64,000 nt of DNA from RYN-230 sp963711705 (GTDB taxonomy: Bacteria > Actinomycetota > Actinomycetes > Streptosporangiales > Streptosporangiaceae): positions 310,001 to 374,000 of the forward strand of contig CAVQFM010000015.1 of the NCBI GenBank assembly GCA_963711705.1. The letters run 5' to 3'. Position 1 is the first letter of the stretch. Every line of letters starts with the position of its first letter. The notes beneath the pieces were generated by a model. The model did not search any database. It had not been told where the DNA came from and saw only the letters and a list, made by a program, of their open reading frames with translations. A program made the position numbers and the translations under genes. Below, in pieces: positions 56,638-64,000 of this stretch.

Positions 56638-57150
56638 GTGGACTACGTGCTGGCTCAGGTGAATATCGCCCGCCTGCGGGCCCCGCTGGACAGCCCGCAA
56701 CTGGCGGGCTTCGTCGCGGCCCTGGACCCGGTCAACGCGGTGGCCGACGCCGCGCCCGGGTTCCGGTGGCGGCTGCAGACCGAGGACGGCAACGCCACGG
56801 CGGTGCGCGCGTTCGAGTGGGACAGCGCGGGCAGCGCCGGTGTGATCACCAACATGTCGGTGTGGGAATCGCCGGAGGCGCTGGCGGACTTCGTCTATTC
56901 CGCCGAGCACCGCCGGGTGCTGCGCCGCCGGCGGCAGTGGTTCGAGCGGATGTCCGAGGCCTACACCGCCCTGTGGTGGATTCCCCGGGGCAGCGTCCCG
57001 TCCACCGCGGACGCCGAGGAACGGATCCGGCTGCTGCGCGAGCACGGCCCGACCGCCCGCGCGTTCACGCTCCGGGTGATCTTCCCGCCGCCGGACGCCG
57101 GCGGTACCGCGCCGCGCCCGGGGCGGGAAGACTGGACCTGCCCGGCCTGA
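56638..57150 (+). CDS. DUF3291 domain-containing protein
   Basis: A 170-residue protein of the DUF3291 family (dimeric alpha/beta barrel-like). Typical segments are YVLAQVNIARLRAPLDSPQL, FVAALDPVNAVADAAPGFRW, MSVWESPEALADFVYSAEHR and WFERMSEAYTALWWIPRG. It is possibly related to antibiotic-biosynthesis monooxygenase folds; the function is unknown. GTG 56638 follows a CAGGA box and starts the conserved part; a longer frame to 56596 is not conserved. It is divergent from the arsR operon. Confidence 0.85.
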   Translation: MDYVLAQVNIARLRAPLDSPQLAGFVAALDPVNAVADAAPGFRWRLQTEDGNATAVRAFEWDSAGSAGVITNMSVWESPEALADFVYSAEHRRVLRRRRQWFERMSEAYTALWWIPRGSVPSTADAEERIRLLREHGPTARAFTLRVIFPPPDAGGTAPRPGREDWTCPA

Positions 57151-57189
57151 CCGGCTGCCCGCTGAGCCTGCTGCCCGCCGCGGGCCCGG

Positions 57190-57894
57190 TCAGCCGCCCG
57201 AGTACCGCTTGAAGCCGACGGCGTACTCGCAGCCGGCCGCCATACCCAGGTAGCCGGCGATGTTGCGGAGGAACTCGTCGACATTGAAATCGCGGCCCAG
57301 GCCATCGAGGTAGGCCTTGTGCTCGCGCAGCGATGCGATGCCCTGCTCGATCGTGTCCGTCACGTCCACGAAGTGCGAGGGCTCCAGGACGCCCGCCACG
57401 TAGATGTGCTTGATGCCGTTCCAGGCCGGCCCGTCCTCGGTGAACACCCACGGGTTGGCGGCGTCCCGGCAGGCGTCCAGCACGGCCAGCCCGGTCGCGC
57501 GGTGGTCGGCGTGGTTGACCGCCTCGCTTTCCCCCCAGGTGAGGTCGAAGTTCATGGTGATCACGATGTCCGGGCGCTGCTGGCGCAGCACGGCGGCCAG
57601 ATCGCGGCGCAGCCCCAGGCCGTACTCCACCAGCCCGTCGGCGTGGTCCAGGAAGTGCACCTCGCTCACGCCGACCAGCGCGGCGCTGCGCCGTTCCTCG
57701 TCCTCGCGCAGCGGGCCGACCACGTCGGGCGCCATCCCGGCGATGCCCGCCTCACCCCGGGTCGCCAGCAGGTAGCTCACGTGCTTGCCCTGGGCTGTCC
57801 ACCGGGCCACGGCGGAGGCCGCGCCGTACTCCAGGTCGTCGGGATGGGCGACCACCGCCACCGCCCGGTTCCAGTCCTCCGGCATCGGCTCCAT
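57190..57894 (-). CDS. PIG-L family deacetylase
   Basis: A 234-residue zinc-dependent N-acetylglucosaminyl-type deacetylase. The motif AHPDDLE (residues 16-22) supplies His, Asp and Asp ligands; the second site is NHADHRATG. Other family parts are YLLATRGEAGIAG and REDEERRSAALVGVSEVHFL, with the C-terminal domain DVTDTIEQGIASLREHKAYL. Relatives include MshB and Mca of mycothiol metabolism and LmbE-like proteins; this one is shorter than MshB, and its substrate is open. GGGAGGG precedes the ATG. Confidence 0.88.
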   Translation of the reverse strand: MEPMPEDWNRAVAVVAHPDDLEYGAASAVARWTAQGKHVSYLLATRGEAGIAGMAPDVVGPLREDEERRSAALVGVSEVHFLDHADGLVEYGLGLRRDLAAVLRQQRPDIVITMNFDLTWGESEAVNHADHRATGLAVLDACRDAANPWVFTEDGPAWNGIKHIYVAGVLEPSHFVDVTDTIEQGIASLREHKAYLDGLGRDFNVDEFLRNIAGYLGMAAGCEYAVGFKRYSGG

Positions 57895-57917
57895 AGGCCC
57901 TCCCTGATCTCGGCTGC

Positions 57918-57952
57918 TGGCCAGGGCGTGTCCGGTGGATACGCCCTGGCCA
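57918..57952. terminator. stem-loop between Nudix and PIG-L genes
   Basis: A perfect 12-bp stem (57918-57929 with 57941-57952) and an 11-base loop. It lies after the stop of the Nudix gene and before the PIG-L gene on the same strand, so it could end Nudix transcription or shape the PIG-L leader. Confidence 0.5.
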
Positions 57953-57957
57953 TTTCC

Positions 57958-58443
57958 TCAGCCAGTATGGTCCTCGGCCAGGGCCGCGCGGATCAGGCTG
58001 GCCAGCTCGGCCGGCCAGATCACCTCGCTGGTCGAGCCGAGCTCGGCCAGCGACCACCAGCGCCAGGCGGCGATGCCGTCGGCGGCGTGCATCCGCGCCA
58101 CGTCGCCCAGCGGCCGGCCCGGCTGGTCGGTGCGCGCCAGGTAGTGCCGTTCGTGCTGGCGGACCAGGCGGCCGCCGTACTCCATGGTCAGGCTGCGCTG
58201 GTGGACTTCGCGGAGCAGCACCACGTCGGTCCAGCCGGTCTCCTCGGCCAGCTCACGCGCGGCCGCCGCGGCGTAGTCCTCGCCGCGGTCCAGCCCGCCG
58301 CCCGGGGTGGTCCAGTGCCGGCCGTTCGGCAGCTCGTCGTCGTAGCGCAGCAGCAGGACGCGGTTGGCTGGGTCGAGCACGATCACCCGGCCGGCGCGCC
58401 GCACCGGCAGCCCGGTCACGTCCTCGGCATCGATTTCGGTCAC
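57958..58443 (-). CDS. Nudix hydrolase
   Basis: A 161-residue Nudix protein. The Nudix box GGGLDRGEDYAAAAARELAE followed by ETGW has all catalytic Glu residues. The core begins RVIVLDPANRVLLLRYDD and ends with AAWRWWSLAELGSTSEVIWP. There is no additional domain, so the substrate (nucleotide sugar, oxidised nucleotide or other diphosphate) is unknown. It is divergent from the DUF1697 gene, 42 bp apart. Confidence 0.9.
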   Translation of the reverse strand: MTEIDAEDVTGLPVRRAGRVIVLDPANRVLLLRYDDELPNGRHWTTPGGGLDRGEDYAAAAARELAEETGWTDVVLLREVHQRSLTMEYGGRLVRQHERHYLARTDQPGRPLGDVARMHAADGIAAWRWWSLAELGSTSEVIWPAELASLIRAALAEDHTG

Positions 58444-58485
58444 GCCAGCAGACTAAGGCGTGCCAGCTCCGCCTAGGGTGGGGGC

Positions 58486-59058
58486 ATGCCCAGTCATGTT
58501 GCCCTGCTCCGCGGCATCAACCTGGCCGGCCACAACCGGGTCGCCATGGCGGACCTGCGCGAGATCATGACCTCGCTCGGCTACACCGACGTGGCCACCT
58601 ACATCCAGAGCGGCAACGTGGTGTTCAGCACCGGCCAGACCGACCACCTCGCGCTGGCCGCGGCCATCGAGAAGGCGATCGCGCAGCGGCTGGACGTGGC
58701 CCCCCGGGTGGTCGTGCTGTCCGCGGCCGAGCTGGCCCAGGTGATGCGGGACAACCCGCACCCCGGCGAGCCGAACCCGAAAATGGTGCACGCGGTGTTC
58801 CTGGACGCGGAGCCAGCCCCGGAGATGGTGACCGCGGTGGCCGAGGCGCAGGACAAGGCGGCGGCCAAGGGCGCCCGGGACACCGCCCAGTTCGTCGGGC
58901 GCACCCTGTACCTGCACACCCCGGACGGGTACGGGCGCAGCGAACTCGCGGCCCTGCTGGCCCGGGCCAGCGGGCCGCTGTCCCCGCGCGGCGCGGGCAC
59001 GGCCCGCAACTGGGCCACGGTCACCAAGCTGCACGAGATGTGCCAGTCCGCCGCATGA
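58486..59058 (+). CDS. DUF1697 domain-containing protein
   Basis: A 190-residue cytoplasmic protein of the DUF1697 family: HVALLRGINLAGHNRVAMAD, GYTDVATYIQSGNVVFST and PKMVHAVFLDAEP, ending with the conserved GTARNWATVTKLHEM. The function of the family is unknown. It lies 33 bp upstream of the MFS gene and may share its transcript. Confidence 0.92.
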   Translation: MPSHVALLRGINLAGHNRVAMADLREIMTSLGYTDVATYIQSGNVVFSTGQTDHLALAAAIEKAIAQRLDVAPRVVVLSAAELAQVMRDNPHPGEPNPKMVHAVFLDAEPAPEMVTAVAEAQDKAAAKGARDTAQFVGRTLYLHTPDGYGRSELAALLARASGPLSPRGAGTARNWATVTKLHEMCQSAA

Positions 59059-59091
59059 CAGCCCGCAGCCCGCGGTGAGAGCATCGGATCG

Positions 59092-60633
59092 ATGGCCGGA
59101 GTGATCACCGAGGAAGCGGGCCGGATCCAGCTCGGGCAGGCCCGCGGGCGGTGGGTGCTGGCCGCCGCGGTGCTCGGCTCCAGCATGGCCTTCCTCGACG
59201 CCACCGTGGTGAACGTGGCCCTGCCCACCATCGGCCGCGAGCTGCACACCTCCCTGTCCGGCCTGCAGTGGACGGTGACCGCCTACACGCTGACCCTGGC
59301 CGGGCTGATCCTGCTCGGCGGGGCGCTCGGCGACCGGTTCGGCCGCCGCCGGGTGTTCCTCATCGGGGTGATCTGGTTCGCGCTCGCCTCGCTGATCTGC
59401 GGCGTGGCCCCGGACATCGGCGTGCTCATCGCGGCCCGGGCGCTGCAGGGCATCGGCGGCGCGCTGCTCACCCCGGGCTCGCTGGCCATCATCCAGTCCA
59501 CGTTCAGTCCCGACGACCGGCCGCGGGCCATCGGCGCCTGGTCCGGACTGGGCGGGGTGGCCGGCGCGATCGGCCCGTTCCTCGGCGGCTGGATCGTGGG
59601 CTCGATCGGCTGGCGCTGGATCTTCCTGATCAACCTGCCGCTCGCGGTGGCCGTGGTCGCGGTCGGGCTGCGGCACGTGCCGGAGAGCCGCGACCCGGAC
59701 GCGCGCGGCCGGTTCGACATCGCCGGATCGGTGCTCACCGCGCTGGCCCTGGCCGGCATCACCGACGCGCTCATCGAAGCGCCGACCGCTTCGCTGGCCG
59801 GGGTGCTCGTGCCCGCCGCGCTGGGCGTGGCCGCCGGGGCCGCGTTCGTGCTGCTGGAGCTGCACCGTGGCCGGCATCCGGACCGGGTGCCGCCGATGCT
59901 GCCGCTGGGCATCTTCCGCAACCGCGAGTTCAGCGCGATCAACGTGATCACGTTCATCGTGTACGGCGCGATGGGCGCGGTGTTCTTCCTGCTCGTGCTG
60001 ACGTTGCAGGTGGTGTCCGGGTTCTCCCCGCTGGAGGCGGGCGTGGCGCTGCTGCCGTCCACCCTCGCCATGCTGCTGCTGTCCGCGCGGGCCGGCGCGC
60101 TGGCCCAGAAGTTCGGCCCGCGCTGGCTGATGACCGGCGGGCTGCTCGCGGCCGCCGCCGGGCTGCTGCTGCTGACCCGGATCGGCCCGCACGCCACCTA
60201 TCTGGCCGATGTGCTCCCCGCGGTCGCCGTATTCGGCCTGGGGCTGTCCATGACCGTGGCGCCGCTCACCGCCACCGTGCTGGCCAGCGCCGATGACCGG
60301 CACGCGGGGATTGCCAGCGGGGTGAACAACGCCACCGCCCGGGCCGCCGGGCTGCTGGCCGTGGCCGGGCTGCCCGCCGCGGTCGGCCTCACCGGCAGCG
60401 CGCTGTACTCGTCCACCCAGCTGGACAGCGGGTTCGACGAGGCCATGGTGATCTGTGCCGGGCTGATGCTGCTGGCCGCGCTGCTGGCCGCGCTGCTCAT
60501 CGACAACGACGTGCTCCGGCCGGCCGGGCACCCGGTCACCGAGCCAGAATGCGTGACGAACTGCGCGGTCGGTGCGCCGCCGCTGGAGCCGGTGGTCCGG
60601 ATGGCCGACCCGCCCGCTGCCGACCGGCACTAA
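59092..60633 (+). CDS. MFS transporter, DHA2 (EmrB/QacA) family
   Basis: A 513-residue drug:proton antiporter with about 14 membrane helices. Motifs are FLDATVVNVALPTIGREL (DHA2 motif D-like), LQWTVTAYTLTLAGLILLGG, GDRFGRRRVF (motif A), GVAGAIGPFLGGWIVG (motif C) and SLICGVAPDIGVLIAARALQ. The substrate is probably lipophilic drugs or secondary metabolites. No regulator gene is adjacent. It ends 38 bp before proS. Confidence 0.9.
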   Translation: MAGVITEEAGRIQLGQARGRWVLAAAVLGSSMAFLDATVVNVALPTIGRELHTSLSGLQWTVTAYTLTLAGLILLGGALGDRFGRRRVFLIGVIWFALASLICGVAPDIGVLIAARALQGIGGALLTPGSLAIIQSTFSPDDRPRAIGAWSGLGGVAGAIGPFLGGWIVGSIGWRWIFLINLPLAVAVVAVGLRHVPESRDPDARGRFDIAGSVLTALALAGITDALIEAPTASLAGVLVPAALGVAAGAAFVLLELHRGRHPDRVPPMLPLGIFRNREFSAINVITFIVYGAMGAVFFLLVLTLQVVSGFSPLEAGVALLPSTLAMLLLSARAGALAQKFGPRWLMTGGLLAAAAGLLLLTRIGPHATYLADVLPAVAVFGLGLSMTVAPLTATVLASADDRHAGIASGVNNATARAAGLLAVAGLPAAVGLTGSALYSSTQLDSGFDEAMVICAGLMLLAALLAALLIDNDVLRPAGHPVTEPECVTNCAVGAPPLEPVVRMADPPAADRH

Positions 60634-60671
60634 GCTTGCGCCGACGTCATCAACACGGAAAGTCCGCGCCC

Positions 60672-62375
60672 ATGCACTGGTCACAGATGTTTGTCCCGAC
60701 CCTGCGGGAGGACCCGGCGGTCGCGGAAGCGCCGAGTCACCGGCTGCTGGTCCGCGCGGGCTACATCCGGCAGCTGTCGGCCGGGCACTACTCGCTGCTG
60801 CCGTTCGCGGTCCGGGTCCGTGCCAAGATCATCAGCATCATCCGCGAGGAGATGAACCTGATCGGCGGGCAGGAAGTGCTGCTGCCGACCATGCACCCGG
60901 CGGAGATCTGGCAGCGCAGCGGGCGCTGGGAGACCATGGCAGACGTCATGTTCCGGCTCACCGACCACAAGGGTGCCGAGAACGTGCTGGCCGTGACGCA
61001 CGAGGAGATCTTCGCGCTGCTCGCCCAGGAGCTGAATTCGCACAAGCAGCTGCCCCAGGTGTGGTACCAGTTCCAGACCAAGTTCCGGGACGAGCCGCGG
61101 CCCCGGGCCGGCCTGCTGCGGGTCCGCGAGTTCACCATGAAGGACTCCTACAGCTTCGACCTGGACCGGGCCGGCCTGGACGTGGCCTTCGACCGGCACA
61201 AAGCGGCCTACCTGCGGATCTTCGAGCGGCTGGGTATCCCGGTCATCCCGGTGGAGGCATCCAGCGGGGCCATGGGCGGCAGCGACTCGACCGAGTTCAT
61301 GTGCCCCTCGGACGCGGGCGAGGACCTGGTCGCGCACTGCGCGAACTGTGACTACGCGGCCAACGTGGAGAAGGCCACGTCGCGGCTGGAAGCGGTGTCC
61401 GACGGCCCGGGCCTGGCCGCGCCGGAGCGGTTCGACACCCCCGGGGTGCGCACCATCGAGGACCTGGCCACCGGGTACGACGCGCCCGCCGGCCAGCAGA
61501 TCAAGACGCTGGTCTACGTGCTGGACGGCAAGCTCACCCTGGTGCTGATGCGCGGCGACCACGCGCTCAACGAGCAGAAGCTGGCGGACGCCACCGGGGC
61601 CGCCACCATCCGCCCGGCCCAGCCGGAGGAGATCAGGGAGGCGCTCGGCGCGCTGCCCGGCAGCCTGGGCGCGGTCGGGGTGAGCAGCCTGCCGGTGATC
61701 GCCGATGAGGCGCTGCGCGGCCGCCGGGACATGGTGACCGGCGCCAACGTCGACGACATGCACCTGCGCGGCGTGGACGTGGACCGTGACATCGCCCCGG
61801 GGGCCTGGTTCGACCTGCGCGAGGTCCGCTCGGGAGAACCGTGCGTCCGGTGCGGGCACACGCTGGAACTGCTGACCACGATCGAGGCCGGGCACATCTT
61901 CAAGCTGGGCTACAAGTTCACCAAGGCGTTCGGGGTCACCGTGCTCGACGCGTCCGGCGAACGGGTGCACCCGATCATGGGCAGCTACGGGATCGGGATC
62001 GAGCGCGCCCTCGCCGCTATCGTCGAGTGCCACCACGACGACCGGGGGATCGTATGGCCGCTGGCCGTGGCGCCGTTCAGCGTGGTGGTGGTCGTCGCCC
62101 AGTCCGAGGACCCCGTGGTGGCCAGGGCCGGGGCGGACATCTACGACCAGCTCATCGCGGCCGGTGTCGAAGTGATCATCGATGACCGGGCCGAGCGGGC
62201 CGGGGTGAAGTTCCGCGACGCGGAGCTGACCGGGATTCCCTACCGGGTGACGGTGGGCAAGCGCGGCCTGGCGGACAGCACCGTGGAGCTCACCGAGCGG
62301 GTCACCGGTGAGACTCGGAAGGTCGCCCTCGATGCGGTGGTGGCCCAGCTGACTGGGCTGATTGCGACCGGCTGA
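60672..62375 (+). CDS. proS: prolyl-tRNA synthetase
   Basis: Charges tRNA-Pro with proline. The 567 residues are those of the bacterial-type enzyme with an editing (INS) domain. Class II motif 1 lies near PFAVRVRAKIISIIREEMN, motif 2 is KFRDEPRPRAGLLRVREF, the INS editing domain spans about residues 225-400 (IKTLVYVLDGKLTLVLMRGD), motif 3 is SYGIGIERALAAIVE, and the anticodon-binding domain is at the C-terminus. The ATG at 60672 begins MHWSQMFVPTLRED, the usual start. The 3' end overlaps the convergent terC gene by 74 bp. Confidence 0.96.
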   Translation: MHWSQMFVPTLREDPAVAEAPSHRLLVRAGYIRQLSAGHYSLLPFAVRVRAKIISIIREEMNLIGGQEVLLPTMHPAEIWQRSGRWETMADVMFRLTDHKGAENVLAVTHEEIFALLAQELNSHKQLPQVWYQFQTKFRDEPRPRAGLLRVREFTMKDSYSFDLDRAGLDVAFDRHKAAYLRIFERLGIPVIPVEASSGAMGGSDSTEFMCPSDAGEDLVAHCANCDYAANVEKATSRLEAVSDGPGLAAPERFDTPGVRTIEDLATGYDAPAGQQIKTLVYVLDGKLTLVLMRGDHALNEQKLADATGAATIRPAQPEEIREALGALPGSLGAVGVSSLPVIADEALRGRRDMVTGANVDDMHLRGVDVDRDIAPGAWFDLREVRSGEPCVRCGHTLELLTTIEAGHIFKLGYKFTKAFGVTVLDASGERVHPIMGSYGIGIERALAAIVECHHDDRGIVWPLAVAPFSVVVVVAQSEDPVVARAGADIYDQLIAAGVEVIIDDRAERAGVKFRDAELTGIPYRVTVGKRGLADSTVELTERVTGETRKVALDAVVAQLTGLIATG

Positions 62376-63291
62376 GCCGGGTTCCCCGGGTGGCCAGCAG
62401 GCTGGTCACCGTGACGACAATCAGCACGGCGCCGATGACGGCCAGGGAGAGCCCGGTGCTGATGTGCGGGACCGGCACCGGGCCGACATGGTGCACCCCG
62501 GAGTCGAGCAGCGCCTCGGTGATCAGCTTGAACCCGATGAAGGCCAGGATGGCGGACAGTCCCGCGGACAGGTACACCAGCCGGTCCAGCAGCCCGCCGA
62601 TCAGGAAGTACAGGTGGCGCAGGCCGAGCAGGGCGAACGCGTTGACCGCGAGCACCATGAGGGGATCGCGGGTCAGCCCGAAGACCGCGGGGATCGAGTC
62701 CAGCGCGAACACCAGGTCGGTGACGGCGATCGCGCCGACCAGCGCGAGGAACGGCGCCCGGCTGCTCCGCATGCGCAGCTGGCGGCCGAAGATCTTCGGG
62801 CCGGCGCTGTCCGGTTGGGGCAGCCCGCCGCCGTGCTCGGTGGCGCTGGTGAAGGCCAGCCGGGCCGCGGTGAACAGCAGGATCGCGCCGAACACGTACA
62901 GCACCCAGTCGAACCGATTCAGCGCGGCCGCGCCCGCGGCGATGAACACCGCGCGCAGCAGCAGGGCCATGCCGATGCCGAGCAGCAGCACCCGGCTGCG
63001 CAGCTCGGCGGGCACGGCGGAGCGCCCGATCAGCAGGACGAAGACGAACAGGTTGTCCAGGGACAGGCTGTACTCGGTGAGCCAGCCCGCGTAGAACTGG
63101 CTGGCCGCCCGTGACCCGGCCACCACGGCCAGCGTCGCGCCGAACAGCGCCCCCAGCGCCACGACCCCCAGCGTGCACAGCGCCGCCTCGCGCAGCGATG
63201 GCTCGTGCTTGCGGCGCACGGTCAGGGTCAGGTCGATCGCGCCCACGATTGCGACCACGCCAAAAGCCACCCCCCAGAGCCACGGTGGCAC
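62302..63291 (-). CDS. TerC family integral membrane protein
   Basis: A 329-residue polytopic membrane protein of the TerC/Alx family, implicated in metal (manganese, tellurite) handling. Conserved acidic motifs are YSLSLDNLFVFVLL and VTDLVFALDSIPAVFGLTRD, with DPLMVLAVNAFALLGLRHLY. About eight helices are visible. The C-terminal tail (SRSQSAQSAGPPPHRGRPSE) runs antisense into the 3' end of proS and looks unconserved. No terA/B/D genes are nearby, so a general metal-homeostasis role is more likely than tellurite resistance. Confidence 0.9.
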   Translation of the reverse strand: MPPWLWGVAFGVVAIVGAIDLTLTVRRKHEPSLREAALCTLGVVALGALFGATLAVVAGSRAASQFYAGWLTEYSLSLDNLFVFVLLIGRSAVPAELRSRVLLLGIGMALLLRAVFIAAGAAALNRFDWVLYVFGAILLFTAARLAFTSATEHGGGLPQPDSAGPKIFGRQLRMRSSRAPFLALVGAIAVTDLVFALDSIPAVFGLTRDPLMVLAVNAFALLGLRHLYFLIGGLLDRLVYLSAGLSAILAFIGFKLITEALLDSGVHHVGPVPVPHISTGLSLAVIGAVLIVVTVTSLLATRGTRLSRSQSAQSAGPPPHRGRPSESHR

Positions 63292-63326
63292 CGGGAGGGT
63301 GTGGATGGGTGAAGCCGCTGTCGTGG

Positions 63327-64000
63327 TCAGCCGGAATCGCGCTCCCGGGGATCGGTTGGCTCCACCGGGCCGGCGGCCCCCCGCCGGGGGCGGAGGGCGC
63401 CGGACTGGGCGGCCCGCGCGAAGTCAGCCGGGGTGATCACCCCGGCCAGCTCGCCGTCGGCGCCCAGCACCAGGGCGTGGCCCGCGGTGTGCAGCGCGGC
63501 CGGGCTGGCGGGCCGCACCGCCAGGCGGCGGCGCAGCTCAGTCAGGGGCTCATCCGGCGTGCTGAGCACCACGTGCTCGGCTGGCGTGGCCACCTGGGAC
63601 AGCCGGGTCATCTCGCGGCGGGCGGACGGCACGGCCCGCAGCTGGGTCAGTGTTACCAGGCCCTGCAGGCCGCCGCCGAAGTCGCGGACCGGGTAGGCGG
63701 TCACCGTCGAGCGGAGCAGCAGGCTGCCCGGCCCATTCCCGGCGTCGCCGTCCAGGAAGGCCTGCACCGACTGCCAGCCGTGGACGGCCGGCACTTCGGC
63801 CGGGCCGGCCGGCAGGATGTCGCGTACCCGCAGCCCGGCCAGCGCCGCCGAGGTGAGCACCTGGGTGGCCTCGGCCCGCGAGGCGACGGCCATCAGCAGG
63901 CCCATCAGCGCGACCCAGATGCCGATCACGTGCCCGAGCGCCACCGCGGTGATCCCGGCGGCCGTCAGTACGGCGCCGGTGACCTGCCCGAACCGGGCGG
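63327..64000 (-). CDS. site-2 protease (M50) family protein with CBS domains, C-terminal part
   Basis: The gene extends beyond the right edge; 224 codons are seen. The left-running frame begins in the membrane region (RFGQVTGAVLTAAGITAV, GIWVALMGLLMAVASRAEA), which matches the end of the M50 domain of actinobacterial rhomboid-unrelated intramembrane proteases. Two CBS motifs follow (GLRVRDILP, and TPDEPLTELRRRLAV with ADGELAGVITPADFARA). The catalytic HExxH would lie outside the window. It ends 35 bp before the terC start. Confidence 0.75.
   Translation of the reverse strand, partial: ARFGQVTGAVLTAAGITAVALGHVIGIWVALMGLLMAVASRAEATQVLTSAALAGLRVRDILPAGPAEVPAVHGWQSVQAFLDGDAGNGPGSLLLRSTVTAYPVRDFGGGLQGLVTLTQLRAVPSARREMTRLSQVATPAEHVVLSTPDEPLTELRRRLAVRPASPAALHTAGHALVLGADGELAGVITPADFARAAQSGALRPRRGAAGPVEPTDPRERDSG

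Noticed and set aside
58453..60684. 743-codon open frame antisense to DUF1697 and the MFS gene
   Set aside because: The product is a Gly/Gln/His-rich shadow, while both sense genes have clear family motifs.

Overview
The window is very GC-rich (clearly above 70% by eye). It carries marker families of Actinomycetota: an MtrA-MtrB-LpqB operon, SecA, an AdnA/AdnB helicase-nuclease pair, MoeZ, a DUF3499/metallopeptidase pair, several F420-type oxidoreductases, a SAV2177-type methyltransferase and many GTG/TTG starts. It fits a chromosomal core segment of a filamentous actinobacterium (Streptosporangiales/Streptomycetales-like); the genus cannot be fixed from sequence alone. No rRNA, tRNA, CRISPR array, insertion sequence, phage or plasmid gene was seen.

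Layout. 1-3.7 kb: a truncated metallopeptidase diverges from DUF3499, Trm112-like, SIS-domain and cation-efflux genes, then a MerR-type regulator facing back. 3.8-6.6 kb: a canonical S-adenosylhomocysteine hydrolase followed by a second, catalytically degenerate SAHH-like gene. 6.7-15.4 kb: membrane genes, including the conserved actinobacterial block RDD / SpoIIM / DUF58 / MoxR / DUF4350 / DUF4129 / a polytopic membrane protein. 15.7-23.5 kb: mtnA, mtrA, mtrB, lpqB, hpf and a NarL-type response regulator. 23.5-30.9 kb: an AlkX/YcaQ-like glycosylase, a small membrane protein, secA, an Rv3235-like gene and moeZ. 31-40.3 kb: a membrane protein with a mycosin-like subtilase, an alkyltransferase-like protein, and adnA-adnB. 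40.2-58.4 kb: accessory metabolism (glycosyltransferase, M20 dipeptidase, NudC, two LLM oxidoreductases, deazaflavin nitroreductase, PHP phosphoesterase, methyltransferase, C-S lyase, aquaporin, glutamate-cysteine-ligase-like enzyme, YbaK, ArsR/SRPBCC, PIG-L, Nudix). 58.5-64 kb: DUF1697, an MFS exporter, proS, TerC and the C-terminal part of a site-2 protease with CBS domains.

Functional threads. The methyl cycle and methionine salvage are represented by sahH, its paralogue and mtnA. Envelope homeostasis is represented by MtrAB-LpqB, SecA, the MoxR block, the subtilase and the site-2 protease. Double-strand-break processing is represented by AdnAB with the ATL and AlkX-like repair proteins. 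Translation quality is represented by ProS, YbaK and HPF.

The most notable observations are: (i) the degenerate SAHH paralogue beside an intact sahH; (ii) three conserved genes (hpf, the Rv3235-like gene and adnB) that are each interrupted by a frameshift, the adnB one explained exactly by a 28-bp insertion between 16-bp direct repeats; (iii) a -35/-10 promoter bracketed by two near-identical palindromes in front of a deazaflavin nitroreductase. Three frameshifts in 64 kb mean that sequence error must be excluded before any biological reading. No convincing new multi-gene system was recognised.
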